From the NCBI GenBank assembly GCA_964643485.1, contig CAZXRA010000042.1, positions 1 through 9,545 of the forward strand: a stretch of DNA of 9,545 nucleotides. Reading direction: 5' to 3'. The notes beneath the pieces are model-generated. The model was not told the origin of the DNA. It saw only the letters and a program-made list of their open reading frames with translations, and did no database searches. The position numbers and the translations under genes were made by a program. Shown piece by piece: positions 1 through 6,080 of the stretch. This DNA is from Iamia sp964643485. Its GTDB lineage: Bacteria; Actinomycetota; Acidimicrobiia; Acidimicrobiales; Iamiaceae. Positions within the stretch are counted from its first letter, which is position 1; every line of letters starts with the position of its first letter.

Positions 1-18
1 GTCGGGGCCGGGCCCGAC
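1..18 (-). terminator. Possible hairpin terminator after the binding-protein gene
   Basis: The inverted repeat GTCGGG (1-6) / CCCGAC (13-18) with a 6-base GC-rich loop lies about 33 bases beyond the stop codon of the binding-protein gene. It could end the leftward osmoprotectant operon. No T-run can be seen because the window begins here, and such GC palindromes arise often by chance in this sequence. Confidence 0.3.
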
Positions 19-50
19 GAAGGACCACCGGATCGTGGGAGGAGGGGCCC

Positions 51-1136
51 CTAGTCGGCGAAGCGCAGGCCGTAGGTCTCCTCCAGGCCGAGGATGCAGT
101 GGGCCCGCTCCGGGCACTCGGGCGGGCCGCCCAGCACCAGGGAATCCTCCACGGTGGCCAGGTCGGACACGGTGGCCAGGTCGTACCGCTCGGCCGTCCC
201 CTCTCGCACCACGAAGGTGTTGACGCTGTCGGCCTCGGCCGGCGTGAGGATGGAGATGCCGCGGGGTGCGGCCACGGCCCGCAGGTCGGCCAGGGTGGCC
301 TCCAGGTCGGGGCTGGGTTCGGCGTCGCCGTCGAGGAAGGACAGCAGGGTGCCGGTGAACTCGGGGACCAGGTCGATCTCCCCGCTCTCGAGGGCGGTGA
401 AGTAGACGTCGCGGGCGCCGATGTCGGCCTGGTAGTCGACGTCCACGCCCGCGGCGGCCAGGGCCTGGCCGTAGAGCTGCGCCGCGATGTTCGATTCGGC
501 GAAGTTGCCGCTGCCCACGGTGAGGGAGCCCTCGGCCGTGAGGTCACCGGGCACGCCGTTCTCCTCCAACCAGGCGGCGGCCACGTCCTCGGCGTTGTCG
601 CCGTCGATGGCCACCGACGCCACCATCTCCTGCATCATCTCGACGGTCAGCTCGGCGCTGACGGCGTCGAGCACGGCGGCCATGGCGTCGTCGCAGGCGT
701 CGCTGCGGATGGCGGGCACGAAGTTGTCGGCGGGCTGGAGGTTCTTGTCGTCCTCCAGGGCCACCCATCCGCGCTGGGCGATGGCACCGTCGCTGGAGAA
801 GAGGACGGCGATGTCGATGTCGCTGTCGGCGAGGGCGGCCTTGGTGATCGGTCCACCGACATCGAGGGGCAGGAAGGTGAACTCGGCCGCGGCCTCGGTC
901 GCTTCGGCTCCGGTCTCGGCCTCGCTCGTCGAGGTCTCCCCCTCGCTCGGGGCATCGGCGGGTTCCCCGCACGTCTCGGGGACGTCACCGGAGCCCTCGG
1001 TCGTGTCGGGGGCGGTGTCCTCGGATCGGTCGGCGCCGGCGTCGTCGCCGTCGTCGCTGTCGGTGCAGGCCCCGATGCCCAGTAGGAGCAGCGGGAGGAG
1101 CAGGGCGCCGGCGAGCCGGCGTCGGGTGGGTGTCAC
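51..1136 (-). CDS. Lipoprotein substrate-binding protein of osmoprotectant ABC importer, circularly permuted
   Basis: Extracytoplasmic binding protein of the OpuCC/OsmF (OpuAC-domain) family, expected to deliver glycine betaine, choline or a related quaternary amine to the two permeases encoded just upstream. The 361-residue protein starts with RRR and a Leu-rich hydrophobic stretch ending in a lipobox, IGAC, with the lipidated Cys at residue 24. An acidic Asp/Glu/Thr/Ser linker follows, to about residue 84. The domain order is unusual. Residues about 85-198 (LDVGGPITKAAL, SSDGAIAQRG, EDDKNLQPADN) match what is normally the C-terminal half. Residues about 203-361 (SLTVGSGNFAES, ALESGEIDLVPEFTG, VLGGPPECPERAHC, ETYGLRF) match what is normally the N-terminal half. 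The usual YPEYTG signature reads VPEFTG (257-262), so substrate choice may differ. The GTG start is supported by GAAAGG about 9 bases upstream. It is the last gene of a leftward three-gene operon, 39 bases after the permease. The family call is strong; the substrate is inferred. Confidence 0.9.
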   Translation of the reverse strand: MTPTRRRLAGALLLPLLLLGIGACTDSDDGDDAGADRSEDTAPDTTEGSGDVPETCGEPADAPSEGETSTSEAETGAEATEAAAEFTFLPLDVGGPITKAALADSDIDIAVLFSSDGAIAQRGWVALEDDKNLQPADNFVPAIRSDACDDAMAAVLDAVSAELTVEMMQEMVASVAIDGDNAEDVAAAWLEENGVPGDLTAEGSLTVGSGNFAESNIAAQLYGQALAAAGVDVDYQADIGARDVYFTALESGEIDLVPEFTGTLLSFLDGDAEPSPDLEATLADLRAVAAPRGISILTPAEADSVNTFVVREGTAERYDLATVSDLATVEDSLVLGGPPECPERAHCILGLEETYGLRFAD

Positions 1137-1175
1137 GATGGGTGCCTTTCGGTGGGGTGGCAGGGGAGTTCGGGA

Positions 1176-1931
1176 TCAGGCAGCGGCAGGGAGCGCCTCG
1201 GACATCTCCGGGTCGAGGACGGGGGCCGGGCGGGAGCGGCGCGTGACCCGCAGGCCCTTGGGGGTGAGGGCCCGCTGGGCCAGGCCCAGCAGCGCCTCGG
1301 TGACGAGAGCGAGGGCGGCGACCAGGACGGCGCCGGCCAGCACCTTGACGTACCCCCCGGACGACCGGGTGGCGTAGCCGTCGATGATGAAGCGGCCCAG
1401 GCCCCCGAAGCCGAGCTGGGCGGCGATGGTGGCCGTGGCCACGACCTGGACGGCCGAGGTGCGGATGCCGGCCATGATCAGGGGGATGGCCAGGGGCACC
1501 TCGACCCGGCGGAGCATCTGGCCGTCGGAGAGGCCCATGCCCCGGGCCGCATCGCGGATCTCGTCGGGCACCTCGGCCATGCCCACGTAGGTGTTGGTGA
1601 CGATGGGCGGCACGGCCAGGGCCACGAGGGCGACGAACACGCTGACCGACCCGATGACCGGCTTCTCCAGCAGGCCCATGAGCTGGGTGCCCAGCACCAG
1701 GATGGCGAAGGACGGCAGGGCCCGGCCCACGTTGGAGATGTTGATGGCCAGCAGGCCGAACCGGCGCTTGTGCCCCAGCCACAGGGCCGGGGGGATGGCG
1801 ATGAGAACGGACGCCACCACGGCCACGCCCGAGATCTGGACGTGCTCGACGATGCGGGTGGTCGCCCCGGTGGAGCCCCGCCAGTTGGCCGCGTCGCGCA
1901 GCCAGTTCACGACGTCGACGACCTGGTCCAT
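1176..1931 (-). CDS. Osmoprotectant ABC importer permease (second in operon)
   Basis: Integral membrane permease of the OpuCB/OpuCD (OsmW/OsmY-like, BPD_transp_1) family, 251 residues, close to the usual 210-250. It has several hydrophobic segments (about 33-53, 59-85, 93-115, 160-185 and 198-218). The EAA loop that contacts the ATPase is at about 125-157, with ARGMGL and VEVPLAIPLIMAGIR visible; the family motif FGGLG is at 175-179. It probably pairs with the other permease encoded 28 bases upstream to form a heterodimeric channel for a betaine- or choline-like solute. The ATG start at 1931 follows a G-rich GGGGGGTGAT Shine-Dalgarno-like stretch. The cytoplasmic tail after about residue 220 is basic and Pro/Ala-rich and looks unconserved. 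The family is certain; the exact solute is inferred. Confidence 0.93.
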   Translation of the reverse strand: MDQVVDVVNWLRDAANWRGSTGATTRIVEHVQISGVAVVASVLIAIPPALWLGHKRRFGLLAINISNVGRALPSFAILVLGTQLMGLLEKPVIGSVSVFVALVALAVPPIVTNTYVGMAEVPDEIRDAARGMGLSDGQMLRRVEVPLAIPLIMAGIRTSAVQVVATATIAAQLGFGGLGRFIIDGYATRSSGGYVKVLAGAVLVAALALVTEALLGLAQRALTPKGLRVTRRSRPAPVLDPEMSEALPAAA

Positions 1932-1959
1932 CAGCGATCACCCCCCGGGGCCCGGGGCG

Positions 1960-2736
1960 TCATCCGCCGACCGCCCCACTCGGGGCCACCCCGATGGGAG
2001 GCATGTCGACGGCGGGACCTCCGGGCCGGGCCCGGCGCTGGCGGGGCGACGACCAGGGGGCCAGCTTGCGGCCCAGGGCGGCCAGGCCCACGTCGGAGCC
2101 GATGGCCAGCACCACCGAGAGCCCGATGCCGACGGTGACGGCGGTGCGCACCGGTCGGTTGAGGCCCACCAGGATGAGCTGCCCCAACCCGCCCAGCCCG
2201 ACCAGGGCGGCGATGGTGAGCATCCCGATGGTGCTCACCGTGGCGATCCGGATGCCGGCCATGATCGACGGCAGGGCCAGGGGCATCTCCACCTTCCACA
2301 GCCGCTGGCGATGGTTCAGGCCCATGCCGTCGGCGGCGTCGCGCACGTCGGCCGGCACCTGCTCCAGGCCCGTCACCGTGTTCCGCACCAGGATCAGCAG
2401 CGTGTAGAGCACGAGGGGCACCAGGGCGGTGGTGCGGGACAGGCCGGTGTAGGGGACGAGCACGGCGTAGAGGGCCAGCGACGGCACCGTGTAGAGGATG
2501 CCGGCCGTGCCCAGCACGACCCCCTGGAGGCGGGGGTGGCGATGGACGGCGATGGCGGCCGGCACCGAGATGGCCAACCCGATCACCACGGCGGCCACGG
2601 TGAGCACGACGTGCTCGCGGGTGGCATCGAGGATGAGCTCCTGGTTGGCGTCGCGACCCAGCCATTCCCCCCACCACCAGCGCTCGGTGTTGCCGGCGGC
2701 CAGGGTCCAGGCCTGCATGCCCTGGTGGAGATGCAC
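1960..2736 (-). CDS. Osmoprotectant ABC importer permease (first in operon)
   Basis: Second permease of the same importer, 258 residues. An N-terminal segment carries WWWGEWLG (20-27). Hydrophobic helices follow at about 43-64, 73-96, 103-118, 165-190 and 198-222. The EAA loop is at about 131-163 (ADGMGLNHRQ, then VEMPLALPSIMAGIR), and LGGLGQ at 181-186 is the motif usual in OpuCB/OpuCD permeases. The GTG start at 2736 is chosen because GGGAGGG lies 4-5 bases upstream; an in-frame ATG six codons further in has a poorer ribosome binding site. The C-terminal 35 residues are Pro/Arg-rich and probably a disordered cytoplasmic tail. It opens the leftward permease-permease-binding protein operon and is divergent from the ATPase gene at 2915, so the four parts of the importer use two transcripts. 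Confidence 0.93.
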   Translation of the reverse strand: MHLHQGMQAWTLAAGNTERWWWGEWLGRDANQELILDATREHVVLTVAAVVIGLAISVPAAIAVHRHPRLQGVVLGTAGILYTVPSLALYAVLVPYTGLSRTTALVPLVLYTLLILVRNTVTGLEQVPADVRDAADGMGLNHRQRLWKVEMPLALPSIMAGIRIATVSTIGMLTIAALVGLGGLGQLILVGLNRPVRTAVTVGIGLSVVLAIGSDVGLAALGRKLAPWSSPRQRRARPGGPAVDMPPIGVAPSGAVGG

Positions 2737-2826
2737 GGTGCCCTCCCGCGTGTGAGACGCGCCCCGGGTCGGCCGGCCGGTCGCCGCACTGCGACCGCTG
2801 GGTCAGGTGGGTTTCCGGGGGGACGG

Positions 2827-2832
2827 TAGCCT
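2827..2832 (+). promoter_or_regulatory. Candidate -10 box TAGCCT for the osmoprotectant ATPase gene
   Basis: GGTAGCCTC in the divergent region fits an actinobacterial TANNNT -10 box and resembles the boxes before serS, the second ABC ATPase and the Hsp70-like gene in this window. It predicts a start site near 2839 and a leader of about 75 bases. No convincing -35 hexamer is visible at 16-18 bases spacing. The rest of 2737-2914 shows only ribosome binding sites for the flanking genes. Confidence 0.4.
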
Positions 2833-2914
2833 CTTTGGCGGACAGTGCCAACGGGTCGGCCCGCACGGCTTCGATCCGCCGGGAAGGTCCGTCCGCCCGA
2901 TCGAGAGGCCATCG

Positions 2915-4030
2915 ATGATCACCCTCGACCAGGTCACCAAGCGCTACGACAACGGCCAGGTGGCGGTGCGGGAGCTGTCGTTGGAGGTTCCCGAGGGGGA
3001 GATCTGCATGCTGGTCGGGCCCTCGGGGTGCGGCAAGACCACGACCATGCGCATGGTCAACCGTCTCATCGAGCCCACCTCGGGCCGCATCCTCCTCGAC
3101 GGCGACGACGTCACCCACGTCGATCCCGTCGCCCTCCGCCGCCGCATCGGGTACGTGATCCAGCAGGTCGGCCTGTTCCCCCATCAGACGGTGGCTGACA
3201 ACGTGGGCACCGTCCCGGGCCTCCTGGGATGGGACAAGCCCCGCGTGCGGGCCCGCACCGACGAGCTGCTGGAGCTGGTCGGCCTCCCCCCCGCCGACTA
3301 CCGCGACCGCTACCCCCACCAGCTCTCGGGCGGGCAGCGCCAGCGGGTCGGTGTGGCCCGGGCCCTGGCCGCCGACCCCCCGGTGCTGCTCATGGACGAG
3401 CCCTTCGGCGCCATCGACCCCATCAGCCGCGACCGCCTGCAGCAGGAGTTCCTGCGCCTCCAGGAGACGGTGCGCAAGACGGTCGTGTTCGTCACCCACG
3501 ACATCGACGAGGCCGTCACCCTCGGCGACCGCATCGCGGTGATGGCCGAGGGCGGCGTGCTGGCCCGCTACGGGTCACCGTCGGAGATCCTGGCCGACCC
3601 GGGCTCGGAGTTCGTCGCCGACTTCGTGGGCGCCGACCGGGGCCTGAAGCGCCTCGACGTGCTGCCCATCGAACGGGCCGACGCCGAGGAGCCGGCCGTG
3701 GTCCTCGACGCCGAGCTCACCCTGGCCGAGGCTCGCCGCCGCATGGATGCCGCCGGCTGGGTCCACGCCCCGGTCGTGGACGGCGGGCGCCTGGTCGGCG
3801 TGCTCCGCCACTCGGCCACCGAGGGCGACGGGGCCGGCTCCACCACCGTGGGCCAGGCGACAGTGGCCCTCGACGCCCGGGTGGGCGAGGGCCACACCCT
3901 GAAGGACGCCTTCGCCGCCCTGCTCCTCGACGACGCCGGCTGGGTGGCCGTCGTCGACGCCGAGGAGGCCCTGCTCGGGGTGATCAGCGCCGAGCGCCTC
4001 CACGAGATCGCCCGCGCTCGAACCGTCTGA
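2915..4030 (+). CDS. Osmoprotectant ABC importer ATPase with C-terminal CBS pair
   Basis: ATP-hydrolysing subunit of the OpuCA/OsmV/ProV family that powers the two permeases encoded divergently. In its 371 residues I see Walker A GPSGCGKT (35-42), the Q-loop at Q83-Q84, signature LSGGQ (137-141), Walker B VLLMDEP (157-163), D-loop GAIDP (165-169) and switch His195. A C-terminal regulatory part, about 255-370, has two CBS-like repeats (HAPVVDGGRLVGVLR and WVAVVDAEEALLGVIS). In characterised OpuA/OpuCA proteins the CBS module tunes transport to ionic strength or cyclic-di-AMP; that role is inferred here. The ATG at 2915 is chosen over an open frame reaching back to 2807 because GAGAGG sits 6 bases before it and the conserved family start MITLDQVTKRY begins there. 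It ends 3 bases from the convergent methyltransferase gene. Confidence 0.95.
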   Translation: MITLDQVTKRYDNGQVAVRELSLEVPEGEICMLVGPSGCGKTTTMRMVNRLIEPTSGRILLDGDDVTHVDPVALRRRIGYVIQQVGLFPHQTVADNVGTVPGLLGWDKPRVRARTDELLELVGLPPADYRDRYPHQLSGGQRQRVGVARALAADPPVLLMDEPFGAIDPISRDRLQQEFLRLQETVRKTVVFVTHDIDEAVTLGDRIAVMAEGGVLARYGSPSEILADPGSEFVADFVGADRGLKRLDVLPIERADAEEPAVVLDAELTLAEARRRMDAAGWVHAPVVDGGRLVGVLRHSATEGDGAGSTTVGQATVALDARVGEGHTLKDAFAALLLDDAGWVAVVDAEEALLGVISAERLHEIARARTV

Positions 4031-4033
4031 ACG

Positions 4034-4690
4034 TCAGCTCTTCACCGCCACGCACCAGGTGCCGGTGTCGGCCTCGCTGGCGGTGGCCTCCCACGGGCCG
4101 GGCAGGGCCGCGACCACGGCCTCAGCCGGCAGGTGGATGGGCGTCTCGGCCCCCCGGCTGTTGACCCACACCACCACACCGCCGGAGCGCAACACCCGGG
4201 CGCACTCGGGGCCGAACAGGAAGGCGTTCATCAGCACCACGGCGGCCAGGGAGCCGTCGGCCACGGGGAGGCGGGCGCCGTCGGCCAGGACCCGGTGGGC
4301 CGGGCCAGTGGGGGCCAGGGCCAGCATCTCCGGGGAGACCTCCACGGCCAGGGCGGGGGTGAACCGCCCGGCGACGATGCCCGAGCACAGCCCGATGCCC
4401 GACCCCACCTCGGCCGCCGGCCCGGTGAGGCCGACGGGGACGCCGCGGGCGAAGGCGTCGAGCACGGGCCGCTCGCGTCCCGGTCCGCCCCGGGTGTGCC
4501 ACTCGGGGGCCAGGGCGTCGAAGAAGGCGGCCACCTCCCGGCGCTGGTCGTCGTCCCACGACGCCGGGTCGGCCGCCATGGCCTCGGTGAGCACCCGCAT
4601 GGGATGGGCGGCGGCCTCGGGGCCCCCGTAGGTCGGCGTCGTCCCCGGGTGCCCGACGACCCGTTCGAGGTGGGTGACCGGGCCCGGCAC
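4034..4690 (-). CDS. Class I SAM-dependent methyltransferase, substrate unknown
   Basis: Small Rossmann-fold methyltransferase of 218 residues (Methyltransf_11/25-like). SAM-binding motif I is AAEVGSGIG (92-100). The acidic residue after strand 2 is Glu117 in AVEVSPEM. A motif II-like region is DGARLPVADGSLAAVVLMN (137-155), and the late motif is RVLRSGGVVVWVNS (165-178). An upstream helix with FFDALAPEW (56-64) is typical of these enzymes. The target (protein, RNA, lipid or small molecule) cannot be read from the sequence. The GTG start lies one base after the serS stop (TGA-G-GTG), so it is probably translationally coupled to serS; no separate promoter or strong ribosome binding site is seen. 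Its stop is 3 bases from the convergent ATPase gene, with no terminator between them. Confidence 0.85.
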   Translation of the reverse strand: MPGPVTHLERVVGHPGTTPTYGGPEAAAHPMRVLTEAMAADPASWDDDQRREVAAFFDALAPEWHTRGGPGRERPVLDAFARGVPVGLTGPAAEVGSGIGLCSGIVAGRFTPALAVEVSPEMLALAPTGPAHRVLADGARLPVADGSLAAVVLMNAFLFGPECARVLRSGGVVVWVNSRGAETPIHLPAEAVVAALPGPWEATASEADTGTWCVAVKS

Positions 4691-4691
4691 C

Positions 4692-5975
4692 TCAGGCCCC
4701 GATGATCTCGATGCCCCGCATGTAGGGCAGGAGGGGCTCGGGGACGGTGACGGTGCCGTCGGGGCGGCGGTGGGTCTCCACGATGGCGGCCCAGACCCGG
4801 GGCACGGCCAGAGCGGAGCCGTTGAGGGTGTGGACCAGCTCGGTGCCCTTGCCCCCCGCCGGCCGGTAGCGGATCCCGGCCCGGCGGGCCTGGTAGTCGG
4901 AGAACCACGACACCGACGACACCTCCAGCCACTGGTCGCAGCCCGGGGCGTAGACCTCGATGTCGAAGCTGCGGTGGTGGCTCTGGCCCTGGTCGCCGGT
5001 GCAGATCTCGATGACCCGATGGGCCAGGCCCAGCGAAGCGATGAGCCCCTCGGCCCGGCCCACCATCTCGTCCAGCAGGCCGGGCGCCTGCTCCGGGGTG
5101 GCGTAGGCCAGGATCTCGACCTTGTCGAACTCGTGGGTGCGGAGCAGGCCCCGGGTGTCGCGGCCGGCCGAGCCCGCCTCCCGCCGGTAGCAGGGCGAGT
5201 AGGCCATGAGTCGCACGGGCAGGGTGGCGGCCTCGAGGATCTCCCCGGCGGCCAGGGACGTGAGAGGCACCTCGGCGGTGGGGATGCACCACAGGTCGTC
5301 GCGCTCCACGGCGTAGGCGTCGTCGGCGAACTTGGGGAGCTGCCCGGTGGCGGTGAGCGTGGCCGTGCTGACCAGGCTGGGAGGGCGGATCTCCTCGAAG
5401 GCGTCGGCGTTGCGATCGAGGGCGAGCTGGCACAGGGCCCGGGACAGCGTGGCCCCCGCCCCCCGGAGCATGGTGAACATGGCCCCCGAGATCTTCACCG
5501 CCCGCTCCACGTCGAGGATGCCCAGGGCGGTGCCCGTCTCCCAGTGGGGCACCCGCTGGTGCTCGGCGTAGCCGTCGGGGTCGAAGCCGGTGACCCGGAG
5601 GACGGGGTTGTCCCGCTCGTCGGCGCCACTCGGCGCGTCGGGGTGCGGGGTGTTGGGGATGGCGAGGAGCAGGTCGCGGATCTCGTCCCCCAGAACCTCG
5701 GCCTCGGCGGCCAGGGCCTTCTCCTCGTCGCCGAGGCGGCGGCTCTCGGCCCGCACGGCCTCGGCCTCCTCGGCCTGCCCATCCCGGTGGAGGCGCCCGA
5801 CCTCGGCGGAGAGCTCCTTGACCTGGCGGCGCACCTCGTCGCGCCGGGTGGCCACGTCGCGCTGGCGGGCGTCGAGGTCGTGGACCCGAGCCACCTCGGA
5901 AGGATCGACGCCCTTGCGGGCCAGCTCGGCGGTCACGCCGTCGGGGTCGGTGCGGATGCGCCTGATGTCGAGCAC
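4692..5975 (-). CDS. serS: Seryl-tRNA synthetase
   Basis: Class II aminoacyl-tRNA synthetase that charges tRNA-Ser (and tRNA-Sec where present) with serine in the cytoplasm. Its 427 residues match the usual bacterial length. The N-terminal tRNA-binding arm, about 27-107, is a charged Glu/Arg/Ala-rich coiled coil. The catalytic core shows motif 1 around FEEIRPPSLV (193-202), the serine-binding TAE (233-235), motif 2 with CYRREAGSAGRDTRG (262-276) and THEFDKVE (280-287), QARR (362-365) and motif 3 with LNGSALAVPR (384-393). The usual SSCSN reads SSVSW (353-357), a local variant outside the core motifs. The start is GTG at 5975 with no Shine-Dalgarno, only 6 bases after a TAGCGT -10 box, so translation is probably leaderless. 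It is followed by the methyltransferase gene and is divergent from an ABC ATPase gene. Confidence 0.98.
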   Translation of the reverse strand: MLDIRRIRTDPDGVTAELARKGVDPSEVARVHDLDARQRDVATRRDEVRRQVKELSAEVGRLHRDGQAEEAEAVRAESRRLGDEEKALAAEAEVLGDEIRDLLLAIPNTPHPDAPSGADERDNPVLRVTGFDPDGYAEHQRVPHWETGTALGILDVERAVKISGAMFTMLRGAGATLSRALCQLALDRNADAFEEIRPPSLVSTATLTATGQLPKFADDAYAVERDDLWCIPTAEVPLTSLAAGEILEAATLPVRLMAYSPCYRREAGSAGRDTRGLLRTHEFDKVEILAYATPEQAPGLLDEMVGRAEGLIASLGLAHRVIEICTGDQGQSHHRSFDIEVYAPGCDQWLEVSSVSWFSDYQARRAGIRYRPAGGKGTELVHTLNGSALAVPRVWAAIVETHRRPDGTVTVPEPLLPYMRGIEIIGA

Positions 5976-5981
5976 GGGAGA

Positions 5982-5987
5982 ACGCTA
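5982..5987 (-). promoter_or_regulatory. Candidate -10 box TAGCGT for leaderless serS
   Basis: On the minus strand TAGCGT is followed by 6 bases and then the GTG start of serS. The expected transcription start falls on or next to the first base of the start codon, which predicts a leaderless serS mRNA. The hexamer 17 bases upstream, TCGAGC, matches the TTGACA consensus at only three positions. Confidence 0.6.
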
Positions 5988-6023
5988 GACGTCCCGTCTC
6001 AGGGGCTCGACCGACAATCGGCT

Positions 6024-6041
6024 CCCGTCCGGTGGGACGGG
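6024..6041. promoter_or_regulatory. Inverted repeat between divergent serS and ABC ATPase promoters
   Basis: Perfect 7-base arms CCCGTCC (6024-6030) and GGACGGG (6035-6041) flank a 4-base centre, midway between the two divergent -10 boxes. Related GTCCCG-type sequences occur at 5991-5998, 6050-6057 and 6072-6080. This could be an operator for a dimeric regulator or a chance GC palindrome. Confidence 0.3.
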
Positions 6042-6067
6042 GTGCGGGGCCGTCCCAGGGGCGGAGG

Positions 6068-6073
6068 TAGCGT
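6068..6073 (+). promoter_or_regulatory. Candidate -10 box TAGCGT for leaderless ABC ATPase gene
   Basis: GGTAGCGTC has TAGCGT followed by 7 bases and the GTG at 6081. This spacing puts the transcription start at the start codon, so the mRNA should be leaderless. There is no Shine-Dalgarno before 6081. The same hexamer serves serS on the other strand. Confidence 0.6.
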
Positions 6074-6080
6074 CCCGTCC

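Noticed and set aside
99..1085. Plus-strand open frame opposite the binding-protein gene
   Set aside because: Gly/Val/His-rich shadow of the minus-strand lipoprotein gene; it lacks conserved motifs and a ribosome binding site.
2823..2828. TACCGT on the minus strand as -10 box of the permease operon
   Set aside because: It fits TANNNT but overlaps the better plus-strand TAGCCT and differs from the TAG-type boxes in this window, so it is too weak to annotate.
2807..2914. Upstream extension of the osmoprotectant ATPase start
   Set aside because: The added residues do not match the family, run through the candidate -10 box, and lack a ribosome binding site; the ATG at 2915 has a well-placed GAGAGG.
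1931..3499. Long minus-strand open frame across the ATPase and permease region
   Set aside because: It overlaps two well-supported genes, its composition is typical of GC shadow frames, and it has no domain motifs.
4674..6080. Open frame extending the ABC ATPase gene far upstream, antisense to serS
   Set aside because: Its translation is low-complexity Gly/Asp/His-rich, it lies opposite a certain serS gene, and the ATPase family N-terminus begins at 6081. Long open frames are expected on the antisense strand at this GC content.
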